A stretch of 63,401 bases of DNA from Tissierellales bacterium. Its GTDB lineage: Bacteria > Bacillota > Clostridia > Tissierellales > Dethiosulfatibacteraceae. The DNA is taken from contig JAFGVC010000037.1 in NCBI GenBank assembly GCA_016938195.1, forward strand, positions 1 through 63,401. The letters run 5' to 3'. Positions 43,965 to 52,870 of the stretch are shown here, piece after piece. Positions within the stretch are counted from its first letter, which is position 1. Each line of letters begins with the position of its first letter. The notes beneath the pieces were generated by a model. It saw nothing but the letters and a program-made list of their open reading frames with translations, ran no database searches and had not been told where the DNA came from. Both the position numbers and the translations under genes were made by a program.

Positions 43965-44695
43965 CAATCATTCCTCCTGCAAACCACTACGGTTCTTTGA
44001 CGCATGTCATTCAAATCTTCATCAGAATACCCTTCATAAAATTCAAGATTAGAAAAGCCCGACTTCAATAGGCTCTCCTGAATATATTCTGGTTTGAAGG
44101 TTCTTTGTTTCTGATATTCGATGATTCTTCTATAGCAATCCCCTGCGTCCTTGCAAAAGAAATTGATTTCCATTTCACATATTAGACTCTCTTCGTCGAA
44201 GCTATTCTCCCAAATCATAAAAACATTGTCTTCTTCGCTTACAATAGTTTGATTCCCTAGAAATGTTTCGAATTTGTAAAGATTACTATAATCAAAAATA
44301 AAAATACCGTTTTTATTTAAATGATTAAACACATTTTGAAAAAATCGACTGACATCCACCTCTTCTATCAAGTAATTTATGCCATCACAACAGCATATAG
44401 CCGCATCGAAGGTTCTAGACAATTTGAAATCCTTCATATCAAGATTCAGCAATTCAACATTGGCTTGTTTTCTGAGCTTCTCATGGGCTTTGACAAGCAT
44501 GTCAGTTGATAAATCAAAGGCCGTAATCTTATAATCCTCAGTGGCTAAATATTTTGTTACATTGCCTGTACCACAAGCCGCCTCAAGTATACTTGTTTGT
44601 TTGCCAATCTTGTTCATTATAAAATCAGCCCACTTCTCATACGGAATATCTTGCATCAACTGATCATATATTTCCGAAAATTCATAGTAACTCAT
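43964..44695 (-). CDS. Class I SAM-dependent methyltransferase
   Basis: The 243-residue protein is a Rossmann-type methyltransferase: motif I ILEAACGTGNVTKYLA at about 35-50, an acidic residue ending strand 2 (ITAFDLSTDML), then LNLDMKDF and FDAAICCCDGINYL for the next motifs. It starts MSYYEFSEIYDQLMQDIPYEKW, typical of small-molecule methyltransferases of this group. Substrate unknown. Its start lies inside the last codons of the 48-codon gene upstream. Confidence 0.86.
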   Translation of the reverse strand: MSYYEFSEIYDQLMQDIPYEKWADFIMNKIGKQTSILEAACGTGNVTKYLATEDYKITAFDLSTDMLVKAHEKLRKQANVELLNLDMKDFKLSRTFDAAICCCDGINYLIEEVDVSRFFQNVFNHLNKNGIFIFDYSNLYKFETFLGNQTIVSEEDNVFMIWENSFDEESLICEMEINFFCKDAGDCYRRIIEYQKQRTFKPEYIQESLLKSGFSNLEFYEGYSDEDLNDMRQRTVVVCRRND

Positions 44696-44828
44696 CTTTT
44701 CCGTTTTCCCTCTTAATCCTTAATAATCTTTTAATATCTCTTATCTCATTTAAGATTTTATTCAAAGTATACTGCAAGCTGACCAGAATAACAAAAAAAA
44801 CGAAAATGAGTATAATCCGATAATCCAT
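44682..44828 (-). CDS. 48-residue single-pass membrane protein
   Basis: The frame begins at ATG 44828, 8 bases after GAGGAG, which is encoded by the last Glu-Glu codons of the deacetylase gene. The product starts MDYRIILIFVFFVILV, one membrane helix, followed by a charged helix (YTLNKILNEIRDIKRLLRIKREN) that may coil with itself. It ends in TGA inside the methyltransferase start region (14-base overlap), so it fills the gap of this operon exactly. No family recognised; small DUF-like membrane adaptors of this shape are common in Clostridia. Confidence 0.65.
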   Translation of the reverse strand: MDYRIILIFVFFVILVSLQYTLNKILNEIRDIKRLLRIKRENGKDELL

Positions 44829-44833
44829 TCATA

Positions 44834-45937
44834 TCACTCCTCATAAATATATAATCGCTTTTCTCCCAATAATTCTTCATCAATCAAATCTGCCATGCTT
44901 GTAGGCGCCGTCACTATATCACTATACCCGTCACTTACAAATTTAAGCTCAGGCTTTTCTTCAAAATATTTAAACCATTCCTCTGATTCAGAATGATCCG
45001 CCGTTTGACTTGCTCTTATTCGTGGCAATGAATGTGCTGAAAATCTTGAATCAAAGCATGAATAAGCCGGATTCCACCCTACCTCTACCGCTACAATATG
45101 ATTATACGAAATTCCTTCAAACTCGCCCTGTAACATATAAGGTTTTAAATCTTCAGTCGGATGAATCCCATAAGGAATTGAAAAAGACTCTATCTTATAA
45201 TCCGGCAAGGTTTCCTTAAAGAAATTATTCATTTTTCCTAATTCTTCTTGTATTTCCTCAGAAGATTGCAGTTGATTCAAATAAATATGGTGATAAGTAT
45301 GATTTCCAATGTCGTATCCACTGTCTATCAGATATCTCAGCTTGTAATCATAAAGCTTCTGCTGCCTAAAGGGATTGGTCCCAAATACAAAAAAAGTTGC
45401 AGTTATATTAAAGTCTTCATATTTTTGGTTATAGGCCTGCATAATTCCAACGGCACAATCCGGATCTATCTTTAGATTTTCTTTGTCATCGAATATATTG
45501 AAATTATTTCGATTTCCATCATCGAAGGTTAATACAACCGGTGTATATCCTGCAGGAACATTTATTTCTCCCCGAACATAATCTTTTAAAGCAATAGGTC
45601 TATAATTATTTTGGTATAGGTATTCCAGATCCTCTCTGAATGCTTGTGGTGTAATTTCCCAGGCGCTATTTTCCTGGCCTATGCTATGATACATTAAAAT
45701 CATAATTTTGCCCGCTTCATTAGGTTTTAATGAAACATCAACCTCTATTTCATCTATAGATGTCGTTTCATCTACATAAATTTCTGTTGCGTCTGTTGTT
45801 TCTGTTGTTTTTGTTTCGTCCGACATTTCCGTCATCTCAATGTCCGATCCGGTCAAAGTTAAATCTTTTTGCGTGTCATTTCCACATCCTGTCAATAATA
45901 GTATGATTAAAAGCATACTATAAAAAGCACTTCTCAA
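44834..45937 (-). CDS. Polysaccharide deacetylase lipoprotein
   Basis: The 367-residue protein has a lipoprotein signal (LLTGC, Cys18), a Thr/Glu-rich linker to about residue 65 and a NodB-type carbohydrate esterase domain: LMYHSIG, the catalytic TFDDGNRNN, and HTYHH for zinc. It probably removes acetyl groups from peptidoglycan or another envelope polymer outside the cell. The insertion between TFDDG and the zinc motif (about 55 residues) is larger than in the minimal domain. It begins an operon divergent from DUF4364-rnhA. Confidence 0.88.
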   Translation of the reverse strand: MRSAFYSMLLIILLLTGCGNDTQKDLTLTGSDIEMTEMSDETKTTETTDATEIYVDETTSIDEIEVDVSLKPNEAGKIMILMYHSIGQENSAWEITPQAFREDLEYLYQNNYRPIALKDYVRGEINVPAGYTPVVLTFDDGNRNNFNIFDDKENLKIDPDCAVGIMQAYNQKYEDFNITATFFVFGTNPFRQQKLYDYKLRYLIDSGYDIGNHTYHHIYLNQLQSSEEIQEELGKMNNFFKETLPDYKIESFSIPYGIHPTEDLKPYMLQGEFEGISYNHIVAVEVGWNPAYSCFDSRFSAHSLPRIRASQTADHSESEEWFKYFEEKPELKFVSDGYSDIVTAPTSMADLIDEELLGEKRLYIYEE

Positions 45938-46064
45938 ATTATCACCTCAAGCTATTGTATAATATTTCAGTCAACATTTCTATAGTTAAGTCTTATTTGT
46001 GAATTTTTTATTATAGCAACAGCTTACTTAAAATGATATAATACTTTTCAGGTGGTGATATGTA

Positions 46065-46589
46065 TTGTTGGAGAAAGGTAGCAGACTTGCTCAAATTAAG
46101 CTTAAAATCCTTTATATCTTAAAATATTTAAATACCCCGGTCAACAATATGGATTTGACTCGATTTGTTCTTGAAACAAACCACATGGACTATTTTACGT
46201 TGCAACAAAATCTAATGGAGCTTGAAAAAGATACTTTTATCATTTATCTTGATAACTTTAACAGCAGTGGTTACGTCGTAACTGATCTTGGGTCTGAATC
46301 TGTGGAGATGTTCAAGAATAAAATACCCCAAGGCTTTATCTTGGAAATCGAAGAGTCTTTAAAGAATTTGCGTAAGGAAATTAAAAAAAATCGCGAACTC
46401 GTTTCGCATTATTTTCAAAGAAAAGATAAGGATTTCACCGTCATCCTACAAGTTTTTGAAGACACAATTACTGTCTTCAGCTTATCTATCAATGTACCTA
46501 CGGAAAAATTAGCCATTAAAATTGTGCAAAGGTGGAAATCTGATCCTGAAACGGTCTATTCTGAGATTATCAATACAATTATGAGGTAA
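46065..46589 (+). CDS. DUF4364 family protein
   Basis: A 174-residue protein with an N-terminal winged-helix-like start (LAQIKLKILYILKYLNTPVNNMDLTRFVLE, YFTLQQNLMELEK) matching the clostridial DUF4364 family, suggesting a DNA-binding or regulatory role, not proven. The start is TTG, 46065 or 46068, after AGGTGG. It is followed after 4 bases by rnhA. Confidence 0.8.
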   Translation: MLEKGSRLAQIKLKILYILKYLNTPVNNMDLTRFVLETNHMDYFTLQQNLMELEKDTFIIYLDNFNSSGYVVTDLGSESVEMFKNKIPQGFILEIEESLKNLRKEIKKNRELVSHYFQRKDKDFTVILQVFEDTITVFSLSINVPTEKLAIKIVQRWKSDPETVYSEIINTIMR

Positions 46590-46593
46590 TTCA

Positions 46594-47049
46594 ATGCAAA
46601 AAAAAATAATTATTTATACCGACGGGGCCTGCTCGAATAATCAAAGCACTGAAAATACCGGCGGATACGGTGCGGTACTATTATACGGCAGTCATGAAAA
46701 AGAAATATTCGGCGGAGAAAAAAACACTACCAACAACATCATGGAGCTAAAGGCTGTAATCGAAGCTTTAAAACTTGTTAAAAACAAATCAATCCCGATT
46801 GAAATCTACACTGATTCAGCCTATATCGCAAACTGCATTCATCAAAAATGGTATGTAAACTGGCAGAAAAACGGATGGAAAAATTCAAAAAAAGAAGCCG
46901 TAAAAAACAAAGAGCTTTGGATAGCTTTATTGGAATTAATAGAAGAATTCAAAGATATTTCCGTCATCAAAGTAAAAGGACATTCGGGAGTAGAATTAAA
47001 CGAACGCGCTGACGCTTTGGCAAACAAAGGTATAGAAAGCATAAAATAG
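46594..47049 (+). CDS. rnhA: Ribonuclease HI
   Basis: RnhA cuts the RNA strand of RNA-DNA hybrids. The 151-residue protein has the four catalytic acids in IIIYTDGAC (Asp10), NNIMELKAV (Glu), YTDSAYI (Asp) and NERADALAN (Asp), plus the VKGHSG handle near the C-terminus. It is co-transcribed with the DUF4364 gene and ends in a strong terminator. Confidence 0.96.
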   Translation: MQKKIIIYTDGACSNNQSTENTGGYGAVLLYGSHEKEIFGGEKNTTNNIMELKAVIEALKLVKNKSIPIEIYTDSAYIANCIHQKWYVNWQKNGWKNSKKEAVKNKELWIALLELIEEFKDISVIKVKGHSGVELNERADALANKGIESIK

Positions 47050-47067
47050 TTTTCTATACCTTTGTTT
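47022..47067. terminator. Bidirectional terminator between rnhA and thiI
   Basis: A perfect 17-bp stem (47022-47038 and 47051-47067) with a 12-base loop, overlapping the last rnhA codons. A/T-rich ends serve both directions. Confidence 0.85.
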
Positions 47068-47087
47068 TATTGCGGCTGCTCTTAGTC

Positions 47088-48251
47088 TTACAACTTAAAT
47101 GTTTCCTTCTCTAACGTTTGTAATGCTTCTTCAATAAGCGTCATATCATTCAAAACCGTTTCGGACTCTAGAATTTTATCTTTTTTAGGTTGAGTGACAG
47201 GATGAAGTGGTGAGAACACAGAGCAACAATCTTCATAAGGCAATATGGATGTTTCATAGGTCCCAATACGCCTTGCGATTTCAATTATTTCCGTTTTATC
47301 CATACCAATTACGGGACGAAGGATCGGAATAGATACTGCAGCATCTATCACTCCAAGAGCTTTTGAAGTTTGACTGGCTACTTGGCCCAAGCTTTCACCG
47401 GTAATTAAAAAATCGTACTGTTTTTCAAGAGCAATTTCTTCTGCGATTTTCATCATGAATCTTCTAGCTATGATAGTAGATTCATCTTCAGGGCATTTCT
47501 TTTTTATTTCTTGATAGATATTTAATAGGTTAATTGAATACAAAGTTGATTCAATACAATAAGTGGTCAACAAATCTACAAGCTGTCTAACCTTATCCTT
47601 TGCCCACTCACTCGTAAAAGGATAGGCATGAAAGGTCAGAAATGAAACTCTGACACCTCTTCTTGCCATCATATATGCGGCGACCGGGCTATCAATTCCG
47701 CCTGATAATAACACTAAGCCCTTACCATTGGTACCCATTGGTAATCCACCGACACCTTTTATTTTTTGTGACGCAACATAGCAAAAGCTTCTAATATCAA
47801 CATAAACTATCATGTCAGGTTGATGCACATCGACTCGGATATCAGGAAAGTGATTTAAAACCTCTCCCCCTAGCCATCTGTTCATTTCCATCGAATCCAC
47901 CGGGTATTTTTTATTTGCCCTACTCGTCATAATCTTAAAAGTATTAATTTGCTTCTCTTTTCTATTATAAGATATTGTTTCAATCACAGCATTTCTTATC
48001 TCTTCACGTTCCAAAGTTGTCTTGATACAAGGTGATATCATAACAATGCCAAATATATTACTTATCTCTTTAATGATACCTTCAGTATCCTCCATTGTAT
48101 CAATAAATATTTTCCCTCGGTCTCTATAAAGTTTTAACTCTTTTTCTTTAAGCACCCTCTTTATTTGCAAATCTAATTTTTGCTCGAATTGCCCTCTGTT
48201 TTTTCCTTTCAAAACTAGCTCTCCAAGACTGATACTAATAGCATTATACAT
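47088..48251 (-). CDS. thiI: tRNA 4-thiouridine synthase
   Basis: ThiI makes 4-thiouridine at tRNA position 8 and can supply sulfur for thiamin. The 387-residue protein has an N-terminal ferredoxin-like/THUMP part (ISISLGELVLKGKNRG) and an ATP-pyrophosphatase domain with SGGIDSPVAAYM, and the conserved catalytic-type Cys in LPYEDCCSVF. It lacks the C-terminal rhodanese domain of the enteric enzyme, so a dedicated desulfurase should deliver the sulfur. That desulfurase gene is directly upstream and overlaps by 8 bases. Confidence 0.96.
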   Translation of the reverse strand: MYNAISISLGELVLKGKNRGQFEQKLDLQIKRVLKEKELKLYRDRGKIFIDTMEDTEGIIKEISNIFGIVMISPCIKTTLEREEIRNAVIETISYNRKEKQINTFKIMTSRANKKYPVDSMEMNRWLGGEVLNHFPDIRVDVHQPDMIVYVDIRSFCYVASQKIKGVGGLPMGTNGKGLVLLSGGIDSPVAAYMMARRGVRVSFLTFHAYPFTSEWAKDKVRQLVDLLTTYCIESTLYSINLLNIYQEIKKKCPEDESTIIARRFMMKIAEEIALEKQYDFLITGESLGQVASQTSKALGVIDAAVSIPILRPVIGMDKTEIIEIARRIGTYETSILPYEDCCSVFSPLHPVTQPKKDKILESETVLNDMTLIEEALQTLEKETFKL

Positions 48252-49404
48252 TTACATCTCCTCCTTTAATCACTTTTCTGATTGCATTTGCATAAATAAT
48301 TATTTTTTCAGCAATGATTAAAGCCTCATCGCGGTTATTATCCATTCCAATGCTAATTCTGACGCTTCCCTCAACATCCTTTTGGTCTCTTCCCAGTCGT
48401 TCAATCACACTTCTCTTTTGATGCTTTTTCGTTGAACAAGCCGACCCCGTTGAAATATAGATTTCTTCTGATTCTAAATAGCGCACCAATATTTCTCCTT
48501 TTATATCTCTGATTGAAATATTGATTATGTATGGTGACGCGTTGGAACAAGAATTGATTATAATATTTGGCAAATTAGCCTTTAGATGATTGATTAATAG
48601 CTCTTTGCATTCTATCATTCTATCATATTCATCTTCCATAATGTCATTTCTAATCTTTACAGCCTGAGCAAAAGCCATGGCAGCGGGTAAATCTTCCGTT
48701 CCGGGTCTCAGACCCCTTTCTTGTAAACCACCATAAAATAAGGGCTTAATTGAGCTTCCCTTCCTTATAAAAAGGCCTCCAATGCCCTTCGGTCCGTGGA
48801 TCTTATGACCAGAAAAACTAATCGAATCAGCTTTAGTCTTTTGCAAATCTATTCTAATCTTGCCGAAAGATTGTACACAATCTAAATGGATATGTGTCTT
48901 TATATTTTTCTTTTTAATTGTATTACATATCATTTCAATGTTTTGTATTGTTCCGATCTCACTGTTAACATGTGTGAATACAGCCAACACTGTTCGATTA
49001 TTAATTCTCTTTTCTAAATCTTCTGAGTCTATGAAGCCATATTGGTCTGTTTTAATATGAATAATTTGATATCCTTTTTTAGTTTGAATCTTGATGGGTT
49101 CCATCACCGAAGGATGCTCTATATTTGTTTGAAGAATCTCTAATCCTTCTGCTTCCCTTGCACATACACCGGAAATGATTAAATTATTGCTTTCTGTCCC
49201 CCCGGAAGTAAAGTAAATTTCTTCAGAATGGCATTTTAGAAATCTGGCCATTTCAAATCTTGTGTTTTCAAGATTGACCTGACAGATATGTCCAAAGGCA
49301 TGAGAGGAAGAAGGATTGGCATAGAAATTTCCGCATGCTTCTATATATGCTTGTAAGGATTTGGCATGTATCTTTGTAGTCGCAGCATTATCTGCATAAA
49401 TCAT
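48244..49404 (-). CDS. Cysteine desulfurase (NifS/NifZ-like), partner of ThiI
   Basis: The 386-residue PLP enzyme takes sulfur from Cys to form a persulfide. It has YADNAATTKIH at the start, FTSGGTESNN, the PLP Lys in SFSGHKIHGPKG, LRPGTED and the mobile active-site Cys in STGSACSTKK. Paired with thiI as in Bacillus (nifZ-thiI), it is probably a dedicated sulfur donor for tRNA thiolation, not the general Fe-S assembly enzyme. AGGAGG precedes the start. Confidence 0.93.
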   Translation of the reverse strand: MIYADNAATTKIHAKSLQAYIEACGNFYANPSSSHAFGHICQVNLENTRFEMARFLKCHSEEIYFTSGGTESNNLIISGVCAREAEGLEILQTNIEHPSVMEPIKIQTKKGYQIIHIKTDQYGFIDSEDLEKRINNRTVLAVFTHVNSEIGTIQNIEMICNTIKKKNIKTHIHLDCVQSFGKIRIDLQKTKADSISFSGHKIHGPKGIGGLFIRKGSSIKPLFYGGLQERGLRPGTEDLPAAMAFAQAVKIRNDIMEDEYDRMIECKELLINHLKANLPNIIINSCSNASPYIINISIRDIKGEILVRYLESEEIYISTGSACSTKKHQKRSVIERLGRDQKDVEGSVRISIGMDNNRDEALIIAEKIIIYANAIRKVIKGGDVNV

Positions 49405-49476
49405 AAGGCACTCCTCCTAAGTTTATTAGGTTATATTAGTTGTAAAATTAATCCGCTATTTTTATTTATTTTTATG

Positions 49477-49505
49477 TTGCGATAAAAACATTCATATGCT
49501 ATAAT
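49477..49505 (+). promoter_or_regulatory. Promoter of the C-rich small RNA
   Basis: Plus strand -35 TTGCGA (49477-49482), 17-base spacer, -10 TATAAT (49500-49505). Nothing protein-coding on the plus strand follows it, which points to an RNA gene. Confidence 0.75.
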
Positions 49506-49511
49506 TAAGTT

Positions 49512-49606
49512 GGTTATCCCCCCGATAGCCAATATATATTCCCAATACCCCTTTTAAGCATTTATGCTTAGGACAAAACGACCTGGAAAGGTCGTTTTGT
49601 CTTTTT
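49512..49606 (+). ncRNA. Candidate C-rich small RNA with its own promoter and terminator
   Basis: About 95 nt. From the 5' end: a 7-bp hairpin (49512-49518 and 49524-49530) with a loop of five C; a single-stranded part with UUCCCAAUACCCCUUUU; a 5-bp hairpin (49556-49560 and 49565-49569); and a perfect 12-bp terminator (49572-49583 and 49590-49601) followed by five T. The T run is only on the plus strand, so the terminator serves this RNA and not the minus-strand genes. Exposed C-rich segments are typical of Gram-positive small RNAs that pair with ribosome binding sites. No family assigned. Confidence 0.7.
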
Positions 49607-49613
49607 GTTTATA

Positions 49614-50453
49614 TTATTTTTTAAACTGATTAATATAGGATTTTTTCTCTTTTTCATATTCCCTCATAAGTGATTCAACAATTCTGTTGACTGAAGAATG
49701 ATAAACAATAGATCCAATCAAATTAATGGGCATTACGTCTATTGAAGTCCCCGTTGCAAAAACAGCGTCAAAAATTGGTAAATCTTCTACGCGAATCGTT
49801 TTTTTGTGTATCGCTATTCTTTTTTGATGGCATATCTCTTCAATTTTCTTTCTGGTTGTCCCAAGCAATACTTCTTGATCCGGAGCGGTAACCACGGAAT
49901 TTCCTTTTATGAAAAATATATTTGTTCTGCTTCCTTCAAGAACTTCTCCATATTCAGATACGTAAATACACTCATCCGCCTTTTCCTCTTCAAGAATATT
50001 ACTTATAATTTCTTTTAAATCATTGTTTAAAACTTTAGCATTTGGGTTTTCTCTTTCTTCATATAGCAATACAGCTTTATAACCCGCTATGATTTTATTT
50101 CTATCGGGATATTGAGATTTCGTATAGTAACCTAAGAGAAAAATCTTGTCTTCAATTTTAGAATAAGTGATTTTAATATTATTGTTTTTTTGATTTTGAT
50201 GAAAAATTAGCGTATTAATTAAATCAATAATCTCTTCTCTTGTATAACTATCCGCTTCTCCTATTAAATTAATGCTATTATTGAATCGTGTAATATGATC
50301 TTCTAAAAACAAAGGTTTCCCATCTATCAATCTGATAACCTCATAAACAGTTTTACCGGATTTTTCAATCGTCTCAAAAATTTCTTCTATCGAAACAAAT
50401 AGATCATTCATTACACCAGACGCCAAAATATTATCTCTTATCATCTTTATCAT
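49614..50453 (-). CDS. Class IV aminotransferase (branched-chain / D-amino-acid / ADC lyase type)
   Basis: A 279-residue PLP enzyme of fold IV. It has the TVYEVIRLIDGKPLFLEDHITRF start, the PLP Lys in NAKVLNNDLKE, EYGEVLEGSRTNIFFIKG and TGTSIDVMPI. These motifs do not separate branched-chain transaminase, D-alanine transaminase and aminodeoxychorismate lyase. The start overlaps the helicase gene by 23 bases. It has no amino-acid synthesis neighbours. Confidence 0.82.
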   Translation of the reverse strand: MIKMIRDNILASGVMNDLFVSIEEIFETIEKSGKTVYEVIRLIDGKPLFLEDHITRFNNSINLIGEADSYTREEIIDLINTLIFHQNQKNNNIKITYSKIEDKIFLLGYYTKSQYPDRNKIIAGYKAVLLYEERENPNAKVLNNDLKEIISNILEEEKADECIYVSEYGEVLEGSRTNIFFIKGNSVVTAPDQEVLLGTTRKKIEEICHQKRIAIHKKTIRVEDLPIFDAVFATGTSIDVMPINLIGSIVYHSSVNRIVESLMREYEKEKKSYINQFKK

Positions 50454-52773
50454 TCTCCCGCCAGAAATTATTTATTTTTGTTTCCAATTGATTCATGTTA
50501 TCTACCCTGTCAAAGTTTTTCCAGTTTTCAGGAAATAAGGATTGATATTTATGATCCAACAACCTATCATCTACCAATAGGACACATCCAACATCTTCTT
50601 CAGTTCTAATGACCCTTCCTGCAGCCTGCAATAATTTATTAAATCCTGGAAATCGATAAGCAAAATCAAATCCGGCTTTATATTTTTTTTCATAATGTTG
50701 CATAATTAAATCTCGTTGAAAGTTTATCATAGGTATGCCTGTCCCCAATATCATCGCACCAATCAATTTTTCCTCCTTAAGGTCTATTCCCTCCGAAAAA
50801 GACCCTCCTAGAACAACAAAGACAACGGCATCATTTCTTTCAGAAAAGATAGAAAGCATTTGTGATTGTTCTTCTTCTGACATGTTTGCCTTTTGAATAA
50901 AAAGACTATCACTATTATAGCCTTCTATGTAATATTCGTAAACACTTTCCATAAATTGATAGGATGGAAAAAAAATTAAGTAATTACCTTTTTTGCTATT
51001 TACAAAGCAATTGATAACCTCACAAATTCGGTCCAAATGATTATTTCTATCTTTATACTTGATTGAAATAGAGATGTCTACCAGTAATTTAAATTTTTTC
51101 CGAGAAAAAGGCGAAGAAAATTTTATAACATGATCTTTTTCTCCCATTCCAAATATATTTTTGTAATATTTTAATGGAATCAGTGTCCCTGAAAAAAAGA
51201 CTACCGTCCGAACCTTCTCATCAATACTTCTAATCATTTCTGATGGATTGATGCATGAAATTTTAATCTTTACACCATTTTCCTTATTTATTATGAAACT
51301 AAAATCTTCGCTATAAAGCTCTGATATTTTTATAAAAGAAGTGGCTTTGAAATATAACTCTAGGATAACCTTATAATGCTCATTCCTTCTGCTCTTCACT
51401 AGCCATTCGTCCATGATTTGAGTCATTTTTTTTAACTCACGTATGAAAGATTCAGGCTTGTCAGCAATCACAAATAATGTTTCATCCTTTTGCTTTGAGA
51501 GCGAAAGCAATGCTGCGGCAACTTTTCTGATTGATTTATATTCTTTTACAAAACTGTTTTTTAATAAAACGCTCACTTCTAAAAAATCTTTCCTCGTTAA
51601 TTCTGATGAATACATTTCCCTAACTCTGTCAGGTAAATTATGGGCTTCATCGACTAGAACAACCTGTTGATTGTTTTCTTCCGAAAAGGCCCTTTTAAGA
51701 AAGGCCCTTGGGTCATAAAAGTAGTTGTAATCGCAAATTACTAAATCACTCATTTCGGCAAGATCAAGCGTTAATTCAAATGGGCAAACCTTATTCTCTC
51801 GCGCGATTTTTTCTATGACGCTTCTGGAAAATAAATCATAACTTGAGAATGCTTTAAAAAGAACATCATTTATTTTATCATAATACTCCTCTGCATATAA
51901 ACAATTCTCCTTATCGCAAATACATTCCTGCATAAAACATATTTTTTCTTTTGCGGTAATAATCACTGTTTTAAGTCTGATTCCTTTGTCATGCATTTGA
52001 CAAGCTGCATTTGATGTCATATCTTTAGTGGTGGATTTCGATGTCAGATAATATATCTTTTCAAGCCCTTTATGTCCCATGTAGCTAACCGTTGGGTACA
52101 AAGTCGACATTGTTTTACCTATTCCCGTAGGAGCATGCATTAATAAATTATTTTTCTCCTGAATCGATTGATATACAGCTACTGCCATCTCTCTTTGACC
52201 TTTTCGATAAACTGTAAAAGGAAATTTACTGCTTTTGATGGAATTTCTTTTAGCTATTTGCCATTCTATTTTCAGTTGAGCCCACAAGTAATAGGTCTCA
52301 AGGGTAGTATAAACAACCTCCTGTAATTCATCAAGAGATAGATGCTTTATGAATTCAATCGTTTCAAAAGTTTGAACTTGGCAATAGCGTAATCGAATGC
52401 CCACTTGGTTTAATTCTTTTGTATGACAAAGCATATACGCATAAAAAATAGCCTGTCCCCAATGCGTTTGATTTGTTTCACCGATTTCATCAACACTTAA
52501 ATGGGTTGATTTAATTTCATCGACATAAAATAATTCTCCTACAGAGTAAATACCATCTGCCCTACCTTCAATCACAAAATTAATGTCTCTATAAGGAATC
52601 TCACATTTGAGATGAACCTCCTTCTTATAGTGTTCATTTTCTGCCCCTTGAAGTTTCTTGTGAATATCGATGCCTTCCAACGCTCGGTTGTTGCCCATAT
52701 ATGAATTTTCAATGCTTCCGCTTTTACTTACGTGTTCAATTAATTTTCTTACCGAAATATAAATATGACGCAT
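50431..52773 (-). CDS. DinG/XPD-like helicase with an N-terminal RecB-type nuclease domain
   Basis: The 780-residue protein (ATG 52773, after GAGG) joins two modules. Residues about 60-130 carry a PD-(D/E)xK nuclease pattern: D73 in EGRAD, E86 and K88 in DEIKS, and the RecB-type QAIFY motif. From about 195 a superfamily 2 helicase follows, with Walker A APTGIGKT at 214-221, an iron-sulfur Cys set (about 279, 284/286, 291 and 330), the DEAH box at 375-378 and QAAGRVIR near the C-terminus. This is the 5'-3' XPD/DinG group acting on DNA forks, loops or R-loops. Nuclease fusions of this kind are less usual than plain DinG. Confidence 0.88.
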   Translation of the reverse strand: MRHIYISVRKLIEHVSKSGSIENSYMGNNRALEGIDIHKKLQGAENEHYKKEVHLKCEIPYRDINFVIEGRADGIYSVGELFYVDEIKSTHLSVDEIGETNQTHWGQAIFYAYMLCHTKELNQVGIRLRYCQVQTFETIEFIKHLSLDELQEVVYTTLETYYLWAQLKIEWQIAKRNSIKSSKFPFTVYRKGQREMAVAVYQSIQEKNNLLMHAPTGIGKTMSTLYPTVSYMGHKGLEKIYYLTSKSTTKDMTSNAACQMHDKGIRLKTVIITAKEKICFMQECICDKENCLYAEEYYDKINDVLFKAFSSYDLFSRSVIEKIARENKVCPFELTLDLAEMSDLVICDYNYFYDPRAFLKRAFSEENNQQVVLVDEAHNLPDRVREMYSSELTRKDFLEVSVLLKNSFVKEYKSIRKVAAALLSLSKQKDETLFVIADKPESFIRELKKMTQIMDEWLVKSRRNEHYKVILELYFKATSFIKISELYSEDFSFIINKENGVKIKISCINPSEMIRSIDEKVRTVVFFSGTLIPLKYYKNIFGMGEKDHVIKFSSPFSRKKFKLLVDISISIKYKDRNNHLDRICEVINCFVNSKKGNYLIFFPSYQFMESVYEYYIEGYNSDSLFIQKANMSEEEQSQMLSIFSERNDAVVFVVLGGSFSEGIDLKEEKLIGAMILGTGIPMINFQRDLIMQHYEKKYKAGFDFAYRFPGFNKLLQAAGRVIRTEEDVGCVLLVDDRLLDHKYQSLFPENWKNFDRVDNMNQLETKINNFWRENDKDDKR

Positions 52774-52814
52774 GCAGTCCTCATTCATTAATTTAATTAT
52801 AAGAATTATACCAT

Positions 52815-52837
52815 AAAAAAAGCCGACTTAAGTCGGC
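52815..52837 (-). terminator. Terminator after the RsbW-like gene
   Basis: GCCGAC and GTCGGC (52837-52832 and 52827-52822) around TTAA, followed by seven T on the minus strand. It also lies just before the helicase gene. Confidence 0.85.
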
Positions 52838-52870
52838 AAATTAATGATTCTATCTTTAAAACATTTTAAT

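Noticed and set aside
49572-49601. This hairpin as terminator for the minus-strand aminotransferase gene
   Set aside because: On the minus strand the stem is followed by CTAAGC, not by a T run; the T run is on the plus strand and fits the small RNA.
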